Source of the DNA: Bryoerythrophyllum caledonicum
Taxonomy: Eukaryota; Streptophyta; Bryopsida; Pottiales; Pottiaceae
Direction: 5' to 3'
Length of the DNA stretch: 64,000 nucleotides
Assembly (NCBI GenBank): GCA_963971425.1
Contig: OZ020524.1
Span: 12,713,845-12,777,844, forward strand
Below, one piece after another: positions 43,441 through 56,889 of this stretch; within the stretch, counting starts at the first letter, position 1, and every line of letters starts with the position of its first letter. The translations under genes and the position numbers were made by a program. A model generated the notes under the pieces. The model was not told where the DNA came from and ran no database searches. It saw only the letters and a program-made list of their open reading frames with translations.

Positions 43441-46400
43441 TTGGACCCTATGCGACGCTTGATGTCGCAGTATAGAACAACTTTTGCAAAGATGAGCCAC
43501 TCTATAGATTCTCAGGCGTCTGCGCAAGCAAGGCTATCTATGTTTTGTTTATCCTTTCTCATATGAATTGCGTTCTTGCTTGGTGACATGGACTGATGTC
43601 CTCTTTTATGTTTTGGTTTTGGCAGGCCTTGATCGATAAGATGGTAGATCCAATTGTCTTGCTTTAAATGGTTGCTATGATCTTGTTAATCGAGTCAATT
43701 GTTGTGCTTGTTTCATTCTCGTAGGAATAAAATGTCTCCATCCAATATTTTCCCAATGCCCTTGGAGCTTGTCAAGCCCATTATTCAAGCATTATATAGA
43801 TTCAGCTTCAGCATTCTCTGCAGATGAGTTTGCTAATATTCTTTCACTATTGAAGTTGTCTCACTAAAAAATATATATATATTGATGCGTTGGGATGTGG
43901 ACTTGAATATCTAACGCGAGCAACTGATTTGGAGGTTGTTTGTGATGGAGGTACTTGCTCTCTACAAGAACACCACCATCGACCAAGTTGCGTTTTGAGC
44001 CATGGTTGTGGACATTGAACTTGAGTGCAAAAGTAACACCTCCCCTCATAGTAGTTTGTGAAAAAAAATTATATTTCCTTGAAAACTTTTTCAGTTACTC
44101 TTTTCGCCTCGTGCATTATGAGTAGCGGTGTCGTGTGAGATATCTTTGTTTTAAAAAACTTTGGATCTTTTTTTCATTTAGTTGGTTAAGTGCAAGGCTT
44201 GCCTTGTGTGTATAGGCTAAAAATACTTAAACCATATCTTTATGCTTGTCTATTCCCTCAAATCCTTCTCTACTAAATTTTAAGACTATAATTTTTCATT
44301 TTCAAACTCTGCCTCGAAAAATCCGAGTACAAATTGACTCATAATTTTTACTTCAAAAGTTTAGTGATTCTAAAATTTAGACAAAAGATTTATTGTCCTT
44401 ATGAAAAGCTATCTACCAAATTTCATAAGTATTGGCTTAATAATCGTCAAAATACACTCTCTTAAAGTATACTACCTCTACTATGGATCCTCTTCAACTG
44501 CCCCTTTCATTACTCCTAAAATATTGTTTATAAGCACCTCAAAAATTTGTATTGTCAATACTTACATGACATGGAACACTTCTACAAAGGATGAAACAAA
44601 CTGACATTTTCAATCTACCCCTATAGACTAAAATCCCTATTTCAAATTCTGCCTTAAATTGGCCCTAAAAAATTTGGTTGCAAGTCTTCTTATAACTTTC
44701 AACTCAAAGGACCTGTACATTGAAGATTTTGGCATAATATTCTTGAATCATTTTCAGCACTACACTCAAAATTTCACTATCAAATTCACAATGATCGCCA
44801 AGAACCACCCTTTCAAAGTCTATATACTTTGATGCCATACTTTTTGAATTTTTTTAATTCAAAACAACACCACAGCTTCACTGCAACTCTATTTGGAGCA
44901 TGTGATACATCCTTGAAAAGCTAAGAACACAATAAACAACACTTAAAATTCTGATAATCAAACTCTAAAAAATTGTGATGTCACATCTAAAAACTCAAAA
45001 GCTATTTGTAGCCTTGGGAGAAGTGTTCAAGGCTTCAAATAAGGGAGGAATGAAAAGAAAGTCAAGGATCTATATCAGCCTATGCCTTTCAAGCCTCCTC
45101 TTTTTACCATACTTTAGTCACCTAAATCAATTTACCTTCAAATCCTCGCACATATCTTCCCACACTAGAGCCTAGATTCCATCTTATCTCTTATCTATTA
45201 TTTCTACTACTAGCTGCTCATATTTTTCTCTCTCTAACTGAACTCCAAACACTAACATTTCTTATTTTTACTACAAACTAAAACACCATAGCACTCTATT
45301 TAGGTTTTTGATCTTTGAACAATTAGATAATATTCTTAATTGTCAATAGATTTCAAGTATTGACATCCATTGCGGCTTAATTTGGCTGGCTAGGCACTCC
45401 ACCGCACCTCGGCATTTGAGATTCAATTTCTTTGATTGTAAGAGCGACTAGTGCGCGCGTGGTCGAGGGATTGCTGGAATCAATAGAAAATCAGCCAGTG
45501 GACATTCCTAAACCTTGAGCTTGTGACAAGATGCAGTAAAGACCCTCTAAGGTAAGGATGCCGTTGGGTGAAGTATGACTGCGTAATTGAGGATTAATCC
45601 GCTAGTCATCTCTTTACCTTGGGCCCTAATCATCCACTTTCTCCTCTTTTCTTTATGAATCTCTCTTTTAACAATATTTATTGAATGCCTTCACAACAAC
45701 GGCTGCAGTTTACCTCAATAAGGAGCTATGCCAACTTTTTTTGTATATTGTTACGCTCAATGCTATGTCTATTGAATATCCACAGTTTTGCGCAAAAGAA
45801 GACTGCTTGGAAACGTTTCGTCACCATTTGGAGGTAATAAAAAGTTAGTTTTGTAAAATCAAGGAGATGAATCTTAAAGGGTCAGTTGCGCAGAAGGTGG
45901 TGGTGCCGCCATTGTTAAATGGTTATGACCTTGATACCGAGCAGAGTCTTTTTAAGCTTTTCATAAGTAACAACTTATAGGGCGCATGTGAGCCACCTTT
46001 CGAGGTCGATCCACAAACTTGCATTTGGCGTGTGGCCTATAGGCAAACATGTCACTTGCAAAGCGTTTTTCCACACACATATAACACATGGAGATTGTCA
46101 TGGCCATGGTCTTAGGGTCAAAGAGGACGAGTGCACCTTCAACTCCCTCAATTTTATTAAGTCCGCGCTAAGGAATTTCCTCAATGCTTATCTTGGGGTA
46201 AAGGTGGGCATATACTCTTAGAACATATACAAGCTTCACAATTTCTCTTACAAGAAGGTATTAGATTTGTGGACCCTAGAGCGAATGCGTTACAATTTCG
46301 ATGAGAAGGAAATTGTTATTCCTTTATTTTTTGATGATGCACTTCGAGTGCATGGGGGTTTATGTTTGTCTCATCTAATTTTGAGTTATTGATTTTATAT

Positions 46401-47902
46401 TAGTGCTGCATGTTTGGGTGGATCATGGCAGTGGTTGCGCAAGCCGGTAGAAATTGCGGTTTGTTTCTTGTTCCACTTTCTTTTGTTTCATTATTCTAGT
46501 ATTAACTTTGGCATCGAAGTGGTCTGTATGTGTTTCTAGGTCCCCTTTCATTGCCTAAAAAGTGTCTTTGGGCGTGGTTGTTTTGAGTCAACTATGGACT
46601 ATAGAATGGTATAAAAGCGGTGGCTTGCAAATCCATATCCGTCGGTGCTATGGACGGGGGGCTGTGAGCATGCGGCTTCTCATGAGAGGAAGTTGTGGTT
46701 GTAGGGGGGGATTGTTGGTTGCACTAAACACCATATTCATTATATTGGGAGATTGGGAGCCTCCCAAAATATCATATGAAGCTTAAGTCGAACTAAACAT
46801 GCAAATGTTTAGTGAATTTACACAATGAAATTTGTCCTGTATGTACAATATGGGTACATATTCAGCTCAAGTCGAGCTGAATGTGCACAAACAATTTCTA
46901 TTGGGAAAACCATTCATACCTTTCAAAGTCGTGAAAATCTCCCAATATAATGAAAATGGTGTTACTGGGTTCATTCTTGCCCTTTTATTAATGCTTGGGG
47001 GCTGTTGGCTTCCATGATACAATCATGCACTTGTAGGACAATTGCTGATTTCTACGCATGTAGCCAGAATGGCAACACTGATTTTTGTCCACGTAGCCAA
47101 GTATTGGCAAGATTTTCAACTTGCTCGCATGTTTGCACTTTGTTTGTACTTCTTAATTGCCAAAACATTTTTCAGCTTTAAAAAAAATTGCCACTCCTTT
47201 CATTTTTGTTTTTCTACATGGTGCCTACTTGCTTCCAAATTTTTTATGAGAAGCCAGAGGATCTTGCTTTTTCATCTCTATAAAAAGCCAAATTTGCTGC
47301 AAGTGCCACTCCATTGCAGCCACTGTGGCTATCTCATGAAATAATAAATTGAAGAAGAAAAATGGGGCTGGTTTCATGGCTAAAACTAACAATATTAGGG
47401 TCCTCTACCTTAGTTGAATGTAGATCTCATGAGTCAAGCACCTGCAAAATATTTTTAGTTGTGTGCCTAGGAAGTAGGTCAATAATACAATCTAACCTCT
47501 TTAAAATGACAAGTTTGATCAACCAAAAATATGTCACAATAGCGAGGTGTCACATAATTGTTAATATGACATTGCGAACCTAAATGTTGTATCATCGAGG
47601 TTTTAGTATAATGCAATATAATATATATCCAAAGGCTGCCAAAAAGTATCTACAAGAAAAAAAATTGCCAAAAAATACCTATGAGAAAGAAGAATCCTAA
47701 TATGTGATGCATGTGTTCTCATTGTTCATAACTTGTTCCTAGCTTGATAAAATGTTCCCAATGCATTTATTCCCTCTAGTATATGACAAATTGGGGGTCT
47801 CAAAGTGTCACAATATCTAGTGTCATAATCGTATTACAGAGGGATTTTTATACTACAAAGTTGGGTTGTGCAAAAATGTGTCATATAATCAAGGTTGTTG
47901 TA
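43441..47902. other. Degenerate and AT-rich region, no intact gene
   Basis: Short open frames only. 45,840-46,330 has somewhat higher coding-like composition on the + strand but many stops and no domain I recognise. The minus-strand frame 43,864-44,049 is also unassigned. Confidence 0.35.
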
Positions 47903-48448
47903 TAAGGTAGAGGCACCCAATTCCGATCACTTAAGCCAGTTCGGGACTCAAATGACATTGTATGTCGAAAACATTTGTGTAGGAAGATGCGGAATTAGAA
48001 ATGAAACTCAACAAATATTTTTCGAATTTAATCACAAGATTTGGAATTGATATAGAATTTAAAAGCCCAAAAATCACGAGAGCCCATAATCAAACTCTAG
48101 AGAGATGAGATTTGGTGCCCTCCTTCACCCAATTCCAATAAGTGAGAGGGAGTAAAAGAGAGAAGACATTCCATGGATAACCAACTCATGGAGGGTACCC
48201 AATACCGATCGGCCTTGTTCGACTTTCGAGGCAATGCCACCAATGAGAGCTCAATTGAGGTGGAGCAACCCAAAATTGCACACATCATGACCCAATGCCA
48301 ATAATGACTTGTGTTTTCAGATTTTGAGTTATCGATTTTGGGTCACTTCATGCACCATTTCAAACATTTGCCATTTTCATGCACCATGCCATGCATACTC
48401 TACTGATCGGAATTGGGTGGATGATTGGAATTGGGTGCCTCTACCTTA
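47903..48448. mobile_element. 546-bp MITE with about 27-bp terminal inverted repeats
   Basis: The left end, TAAGGTAGAGGCACCCAATT and 7 more bases, is matched on the right by its reverse complement with one mismatch. If TA is the duplication, the element proper is 47,905-48,446. The motif 'acccaat.ccgatc' recurs inside (for example 48,197). There is no coding capacity. Confidence 0.75.
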
Positions 48449-48889
48449 GTGGAGAGTTGTAATAAAGAGGTTAGAGTGTACACAGAGGTTAGAGTGTACA
48501 CTGGAAATGTATTTGAGGTTCATTAAAGATGTTCAGTTTTTAGCAGTGATTTCATTTTTAACATATTCTTTCTCTCTAAATTAATCATCATCAGCATCAC
48601 ATGATCACTGGTTTTGGAGAACGACATAAGTTAAATCCTGATTGAATAATAATGCAAGCACTAATCACATCACAGAAAACAAACTCAATTTCAATAACAT
48701 CACCAAAACTAGCTCTACTTCAATAATTAATAGATGGATTTCAAGAGTTCTCATCACCTTGAATATTGTTGTTTATAGTAATCGAGCTTATTTGGTGCTC
48801 ATACCATGTCCTTGCTGCCCCATGTTGGAAGTTATTGAGTTCTTCAATCATGAATAGAGCCACCAAACAAGCATATTCAGCTCTTTCAT

Positions 48890-49057
48890 GTGATTAGATG
48901 ATCACATTTAGTGTAGCATACACTAAATGCAAAATTCGCAATTGGTGTAGTGACATAACCATATAGTAAATGTGAAAGACTACACTATATGCGAATTTCA
49001 GTGAAGATTGTAACGGATTTTATTTTACTCGTGTGCATTTAGTGTATGAAAAGTAAA
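48890..49057. mobile_element. Left end of a TA-family element interrupted by the LINE
   Basis: 'gatcacatttagtgta' is followed by 'tacactaaatgc' and '..gtgcatttagtgtatgaaaag', which parallels 20,811-20,990 of the 3.9-kb transposon. Its partner end is at 58,697-59,567. The outermost bases are decayed. Confidence 0.6.
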
Positions 49058-50523
49058 CAAAACCCGCCAGAACGACACATTCACACTCCGCACCCGTATA
49101 TCAAATTTCTTGAAGACAACCAAAATATTATAAACCATGGGAACTCAATACATAAGGAACTATTTGACTTCTTACATAGTCAAACCATACCCCCTTCAAA
49201 TGAAACAATAAAACTAAAATTCCCTTACTTCCCTAACAACCTCATAAATGAATCACTTAAATGTCTAGAGCCTATACCAGAATATACCCACCCACCCCCA
49301 CCTCTTCCCTACATCCCTCCTCTAAATCAAAACATTAGATCAAATCAAGAAAATACATACATAATCATATGGAATGCCTCCTCACTAAACAGTGCCCTTT
49401 CTAGCTTACAAACTTCGGTCACACACACAGACACACCACCGGCCCTCATAGTTATACAAGAAACAAAATTAACCCCCACAAAATCTACAAAATACATACA
49501 AAATATATTTCAAGACTATAAACTCATCTTTAATAATACACATGCACTTACAAGATGCATTCAACAACGGAGACCATACACACCGGGCCGCGGTGGCCTC
49601 CTTACACTAATACACAAAAAATATGCCTTCCCGGGCAACATCAACAAAATTCCTACCCCAATGCAGATATCACCTTACATTCAAATAATCAAAATCACTA
49701 ATCACCCACTACAACCGTGGTTAATCTTTCACATGTATATGCCATCCCATCCCGAAGATACTAGATTTATCATAGACATACAAAACACTATTACATCCCA
49801 AATTAATAATAACCCCAATCACACATACCTATTATGTGGAGACTTCAACAGAGACATAGCGCTAGTTGGTCGCCAAAATGGAAATCATAACACCCCCCTT
49901 AAAACATTGATTATCAATTGCGCCGCTTCACAAAAAACTTAAACTTCACTTACATCAATACCAATACACAATTCTCTAGACAAGGTGGCTATAATTATAG
50001 TGATTGGAGTCTAATAGATGGATTGTATATAAATACAAACAATAATACACAATGCACCTCTACAACAAACAAGGATGTTATTCTCAACTTGGACCACTCA
50101 CCTATACAATTGCACATCCCAAATAACACATTAATTAATAGAACTTCTACAATCCTAAACAATGACATTATACGCATACTCAACCCCATCTCAAAAAACA
50201 ATATAGAAAAATTCAACACAAAATTCTTTAAAGAAAACTCCATACAAATAGACTCCCTCATAAACACTCTTGAAAATAATAGTCAACTAGCACAAGTACA
50301 ATGGCAAGAAACATGCCACACCCTAGACAAACTCATCAATAAAATCTATACACTAGAACAAACTTGTAGAGCACATCCACTACCTCAAATAACAAACAAA
50401 ACTTTCCAAGAAGGTGGGTACTTACCCCGCAAACTTTCTAAAACTTGGAAACAACACCTAATCACATACCATACTATACAAAAAACCATTAGAATTGTAA
50501 AAAAACAACCCTCAATGGCGTAA
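49058..50523 (+). pseudogene. LINE apurinic-type endonuclease domain
   Basis: The domain begins near IIIWNASSLNSALSSL (49,364). Catalytic-site signatures are IVIQETKL (Glu), GRGGLLTLIHKKY, LLCGDFNRDIALVGRQNG (Asp, Asn) and, after a frameshift near 49,930, SDWSLIDGLYI and LDHSPIQLHI (the terminal Asp-His). This is the class of endonuclease that nicks the target in target-primed reverse transcription. About 100 residues of Pro/Asn-rich sequence precede it, with no CCHC gag motif visible. The frame ends at a TAA near 50,521. The apparent start codon at 49,046 belongs to flanking DNA. Confidence 0.85.
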
Positions 50524-51635
50524 TCACCCCATATGCAATGAACTACTAACTCTACAACACGCCCAAATCCTTAACCCGCCGCCTACGGATCTTCCCCACG
50601 ATACATGAATAAAAGATATCGCACTAATTGCAAAAAATGCCAACATACAAGCTCGGAAAGTAACCTCAAAATACGCCAAAGATAACATTAAAAAAGCCAT
50701 CTCAAAATACAGACAATTATACGAAATCAGCCCAAAAAATTTAACAAAAAAGTCTTTAAAAACCTTGAATCCCTGCCAATGGATTCTATCACAGATCAAT
50801 ATAATAATATTCTAACTAGCCCTGAAGACATTGCGAATGAAATATTCAACCAACAAACAAAAATCAATAGACCAACAGTACCAACATGTAATTACCAACC
50901 ACAACATCCAATCAAATATACATGTGCAATACGCCAATATCCATGGCATGACATAGATGGATATATCCTTGACAAACGAGGCGAACCAGAAATTCCACTA
51001 CATAAATACTTTAACAGAGCCACATACAACACACGCCTTCAAAATCTTGGTAACAACAAAGCCCAAAGCCCAGATCGCATACCAAACTCAATACTCAAAA
51101 ACATGCCTCCAAGATTTCATAAATTATTATTCATATTCTTCTCTCACTGCTTTAAACAAAAACAAATACCGACCTCATGGAAATCAAGTGCAACAATTTT
51201 ACTATACAAAAAAGGCGACCCGTCTATACTACCCAACCATAGGCCAATTGCACTAGCTAACACAATATATAAACTATTTACTAGTACACTCACCTCTATA
51301 CTATCCTCATATGGTGAAAAATTCAAAATCCTACATGATAGTTAAGAAGGATTTAGAGCAGAGAGAAGTACCGCTTGACAAATACAAACTATAATAGCCG
51401 CACTCGAAGACGCAAAATTTACAAACCAAGATATATACATATTGTACGTTGACTTTAAAAATGCCTTTGGCTCAATAGACCATGCCCGACTACTAGCAAT
51501 AATGATGGACCTTGGTTATCCAAAAGATGCAACTACATTTGTAGGAAACATCTACTCCCAATCATCTACTTACTATATCGGTGAACACTTAGGAAAAACA
51601 AAACCTATACCCATTCAAAGAGGAACTATACAAGG

Positions 51636-54278
51636 TGTGAGCCAAATAAACCGCCCCCTAACGGGTGGCTTAACTTGAACACAAGACCCTAATATGGGAT
51701 ACAACCCCTTGTGCAACCATCATTGAGACCAGCCATAGATATCCCATACAAGCATGGCGACTTATATCATGGTCACTTTGGAAGTTTGGTTATTGATTGG
51801 TACTGTGATGACTGAATTCAGCCTTAATGTGGACACGAACTTCAAACACGCATAAGTTTTGCCTTACGGCTTCGTTTTCAACAATTTTTGGCTTAGATGG
51901 GTTCAGCTTGGTCTTATGAACAAGATTAGACCTTCCAAGACCGGTTTCAGGTCAAGGTACGACCTTGACAGCAGCTGGTAGCAGACAGACTTCTTTTCTT
52001 GACACGAGAATTTACATCCCCATTATCTCCTTGGTTATAACTTTGTTTTTGATGTTTTCTTTTTCAATCCTTACTATTTTTTTGTGCTTAACACGATGGC
52101 AATTTTCAATTAATCAAAAAAATTAAATTCGGACTCACAACCATGCGACCAGCAGTGCAATACTCAATACATATATTCACTTAAGTCATGCACCATATGA
52201 TTCATGCATACATCATGCACATTCACAACCAAGGGTCTAACTCATGCATACGGCACACATACTTATCAGTTGAATTTAACTCTTTGTATTGACTTAAACC
52301 GACTTAGATTTGAAACCTTAATTCTCTTGTAATTTGGGCAGCGCTTCCACGCGATCGTTGTAGATAGTAAACTTAGGCTTCCTTCCTATTACATGCACAA
52401 AAGGTAGTGAACAAGGTTGAGAGAGGAAGAAAGCTCCCTGATCCCGCTTAATTCACCCTCTGCCCTTTGATGCTGACTTCGAGATCGTGCTCGTTTTTTC
52501 TCCGTGGTGCTCTTCACTCCGCAACCCGTATCTTCGTCATCACAGCTCTGATCCGCACGATCTTGAGCTTGTTGCAAAGCCAACGCTTTGATCTAACTAC
52601 TCCTAGAAATTCAGCTCAATTGGACCAAAACTCCGCGACTGACAAAGGAAAACCCAAGGCCGTGCGAGATCCGCCGCCGATCCTCCAGCTGGTCATCCTC
52701 GCTCCGCAGGTCGTATCTTTGTTGTCACAGCTTCGATCCACACCCTCTTGAGCTTCTTGGGAAGCCAACGCTTTGATCTAACTACATCTAAAAATCCAGC
52801 TTGATTGGACCAAAACTCCGCGACTGACAAGGGAAACCCGAGGCCGTGCATGATCCGCCGCCGATCCTCTTGCTTGTTGTCCTCGCTCCGCAGCCCGTAT
52901 CTTCGTTGTCACAACTCCGATCTGCACATTCTTGAGTTAGTTGGAAAGCCAACACTTTGATCTAACTACGTCTAAAAATTCAGCTTGATTGGACAGAAAC
53001 TCTGCGACTGACAATGGAAAAACCAAGGCCGTGTGAGATCCGCCGCCGATCCTCGAGCTGGTTGTCCTCGCTTCGCAGCTTGTATCTTCGTTGCCATAGC
53101 TTTGATTTGCACGCTCTTGAGCTTATTGAGAAGCCAACGCTTTGATCTACTACTCCTACAATCTTAGCTTAATTGGACAAAAACTCCGCGACTGACAAGG
53201 GGATATCTGAGGCTGTGTGAGATCTGCTGCCGATCCTCCAGCTGGTCGTCCTCGCTCCGCAGCCCGTATCTTCGTTGTCACAACTATAAATCACACGCTC
53301 TTGATCTTGTTGGAAAGCCCGCGCTCTGATCTAACTGCCGTCTAATTTTTGTAACAATTGACTGAAAATCCAGCCCACACGAGGGGGAATATGGAACCCT
53401 ACCTCTTCTCGCTCTTTCCACACCTCCTCTCGGTTTCCTAGCTCCTATCCTCACACTCGAATGAGCGACCTCCCAGGGGAAACCCCAAGGCCTTTGCTCC
53501 CTTTTTCGTTCCCAAGGTCGTTCTCATGGGTCTTTTGCATGCTCGAGCCGCCATCTTGGCTGCCACTACCAATGGCATCCTTTTAAAAAACATAAAGCTA
53601 TCCACTAATTCCTTGTGAGGCTCCCTTGCAATAACTAGGGAGGTGTCACTACTAACCTAGGAATATTCTACTAATCTTTTTTAACCTCATGTCACATGAT
53701 GTGTGCATGATCAACAATAAGTGAGCCGTCTAACTAATTCAAGGATGCTAAATCTACCTACTCCACCAAACTTGAATTCCCCTTGCGTGGGGTTATGCGT
53801 AATTTAATTAGTGATTGGTGGGGATTTTACCCAAGTCATTTCGACCCTTTCAGACTATTTTTTATGGGCTTTTTAAGCCTCACCCTTTTTTCTTCCTCCT
53901 CACCATCATTCTTCCATCTCTCCTATTTTTTCCGTGGTTAAATTACCGTGGCTTCTTCGCGGTTTCCAAATTGGTAGAAGGTAAATTCCTCTCCATTCCT
54001 TCTCCTTCTAACTCTTCTATTGTTTTTACCTTTCAACCTTTTATTTATTATTATTATTATTTTTTCTTTCTATTTTTTTTTTGGTTAACCACATAAAAAT
54101 CTTGGTTGCCATATTGTGGCTCCCAATCAAGAATTAGTGGATGAAAATAAACCAATTGGCCATTTTGGTCAAAAACTATGGGCTAATCCAATTGGAAAAC
54201 CCATTTCTACTACCTATTAACCTCAACGCGTACATTGTGTGACCCAGTCATCACCGTGAGCCGTTTTTGCGGCTCACA
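51636..54278. mobile_element. 2,643-bp solo-LTR-like insertion (TG...CA, 5-bp duplication)
   Basis: The ends are TGTGAGCC and GGCTCACA, with direct repeats CAAGG at 51,631-51,635 and 54,279-54,283. The insertion separates two halves of a reverse transcriptase frame that rejoin exactly. There is no gag, pol, primer-binding site or internal LTR pair, so a solo LTR is the simplest reading. An unclassified non-autonomous element is the alternative. A third of it is a 185-bp tandem array. Confidence 0.8.
52440..53345. repeat. 185-bp tandem array, about five units
   Basis: The landmark 'gca(a/g)...gtatctt(c/t)g' falls at 52,521, 52,706, 52,890, 53,075 and 53,259, a period of 184-185 bp. Each unit also has 'ttggaaagccaacgctttgatcta', 'aaactccgcgactgacaa' and 'gatccgccgccgatcct' variants. 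GC content is well above the surrounding LINE. Confidence 0.93.
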
Positions 54279-54848
54279 CAAGGGGACACCCTTAGCCCAT
54301 ACCTGTTCATTATATTCTTAGAACCACTTCTTAGATGGCTAGAATGAGGCAACAATGGATACACTTTTGGCACATCACAAGTCACAATAAACTATGCCAC
54401 ATACGCGGATGACCTCGCCGCCACAACTAACAAAATTAAATCTATCCAAATACAACTCAATAAAACTAATAGATATTGCAAATGGATTGGTATAGACGTA
54501 GGTGTCCCAAAATGCGCCGCTACCGGATGCCCAAACAAATCCAAATTGAACCCTACCACGTTCAAAGCCCTAATGCAAGCTTCTCACATCAATTACCGCA
54601 ATCTACCGATCCCCACACTACACCAAAATGAACCATACATACACCTAGGTACAAACCATGTTCCCTCACTAAAATGGAAAATCCAAATTCACACCACAAC
54701 CACAAAACTCATTAAACAATGCAAAGAACTAACAACATGTCCGCCAACCATGAAACAAAAAATAAAATTGGTTGATACCGTACTACGGCCAGGTGTGGCA
54801 TACACTTTCTACGGTGTACCATACTCTATGCCAGCTATCAAAAAATAA

Positions 54849-56889
54849 TAGCCATTAAAAAAACTACATGTGAACTTCCAAAATGTATGTCAAATGCGAT
54901 AACCCAACTCCCACCTAATCTATTTGGGCTTGAAGCTTTCTCCCTCAAAAACACATATCTCCGATGTATAGGTGAACAACTACAAAATGCTTTAAACGAT
55001 AAAGGTAGATTTGGAAAAATATATAATGGATTAACTCATTATGTCCTAGCCGAATACGGAGGTGCCGAAAACATATATTGAATTAAAAAAAGTGACTGCA
55101 TAAGATCACCAATAACACGAACATTCTTCTTATTAAAACACATAGCTAAAGTCCACCTTAAAAGTACTCTTCCAAACTTCCTCATTAACCCTATATCACT
55201 AGAAATACTATGGCGCCATGAAACACTAAACCACAACACATTCAATGCCCAACTCTCCCAAAAGCTTCTACAAAAACTCCTTTCAAAAAATATTTTTGAA
55301 CTAAACCAAATCACTTTACCTAATGGCACACACATCATGAACAATGATGACTTCAAAGCCTACCACTTCAAAGCCTACCACTTCATCCCATCTAAATTAA
55401 TAAAAAGTGCTCTAAATGTTGCTAAACAACTATTTGCCATCCAACATGCCCCACCACATGTCATACCCCTTGTAACATACACCCATACTCATATATACTT
55501 CAAGATACATTCATCACCATCAACAATAGCATCACCCCAAGAAATATCCCCCCACCAATCAATCCCCCTAACCCCCCACATCCATATCACCTCCGTCCTC
55601 CAACATACATCTCCAAAAACCCTACCACATTTTCCATTAATGACATTACACACCATAAACATATACAACACACAGATACGAATAATATACAAAAAACCTA
55701 CACAATATATTTATGCCAATGGCAACATAATGCGAATACATATAGCTAATGGCTTCCTCAAAGAGACCTTTTCCCACAACACGACACCAATACCTCCACA
55801 CATAACATTGAAAAATTAAAACAATACTCCCAAAAAATTCAAAACATAACTTACTCGGATATCATCCAAACCCACCACCCCCAAGAACAATCCTCAGACT
55901 CAAAATCTGTAACACCACCCATAATTATTCGACTCTTAAACATCTATACAACAAAATGCAATCCAGAGAATGATATCCTTACACTCGCAAACACAATAAA
56001 AATAAATAACAATCAAGCACACCTATATGAAGAAAATGGCCGACATTTACACACTATCTCCATCACTCGACTCCAATGGCTATGAAACCAATACAATACA
56101 AAACTACAAACTCCTACAAACATCGAACCAACGACCCAACCCTTTGAAACCGAATTAATTTGGCTATACCAAAGATATAAATACCGAATTCCAAAAAATG
56201 ACCCCCTCAAAAATGCGCAATACACAATACCCACCCCCATTTTAGACTCACTGATCTCATCCTTTAACATCGAACAATCATATTTTTCTTCCCCGGTCAC
56301 ATGTTCAACCAAACTAAAAAATTCTACTCACCTTATGAAAGAGACAAAATATTCGGATCTTTGGGAAAGGCCTTTGACTACAAATGGATTGGTAATGGTA
56401 TAGCACACCCCCACAACAAGAAGGAAATGGAACAAGCAATACATTGGGCTCCACTTGCCGCCAAACATGATCCAAATAACACAAATACAATCACACCAAT
56501 AACAATTGGTACCAAAACAATAACCAACACTCAAGCTCATTTCCAGATTCTCATATCATTGCATTATTTGAAGCAGACTCAATACCATACTAAGAACCTA
56601 CTATTCCACCCGAGCTAAGAAAACCCCAAATTGAGCCATCTACACTACAAATATTATGTGTCCATCATCAAAATCAAACCCTTGGCACTCTAGAACAACT
56701 AGCCGAACTTACATCCATAACAGACAATCTAAACATACTCAGATTGTACACAAAATCGGCCCCACCAACACCTATACAAACCCCCGTAAACCGAAGTAAA
56801 AACTAGTCAAAACTAAATTATATCAACATTACATTAAATTACTCCGTCACACCGCCCCCTCTCCCAAACTACCCAAATCATACCACACC
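54849..56889 (+). pseudogene. LINE connector between reverse transcriptase and RNase H
   Basis: Broken reading frames (54,887-55,081; 55,337-55,819; 56,301-56,618) cover a roughly 650-codon connector rich in Thr, His and Pro. No known domain was recognised. From about 56,500 it corresponds to the start of the window copy. Confidence 0.65.

Larger units (their letters stand above)
50524..54848 (+). pseudogene. LINE reverse transcriptase, split by an LTR-like insertion
   Basis: The coding parts are about 50,524-51,635 and 54,284-54,848. The first part reads NLGNNKAQSPDRIPNSILKN, LYKKGDPSILPNHRPIALAN, then motif A YVDFKNAFGSIDHARL (51,442) and RGTIQG. Removing the insertion with one copy of its 5-bp duplication rejoins RGTIQG to DTLSPYLFIIFLEPLLRWLE. 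The catalytic YADD box (NYATYADDLAA) is near 54,397. Stops at 51,343, near 51,376 and near 54,344, plus at least one frameshift, make it inactive. Confidence 0.88.

Noticed and set aside
51636-54278. DNA transposon with GTGTGAGCC ends and a 3-bp AAG duplication
   Set aside because: The same junctions fit TG..CA ends with a 5-bp duplication, which is the LTR pattern. The inverted match is only 8-9 bp, too short for most DNA transposons of this size.
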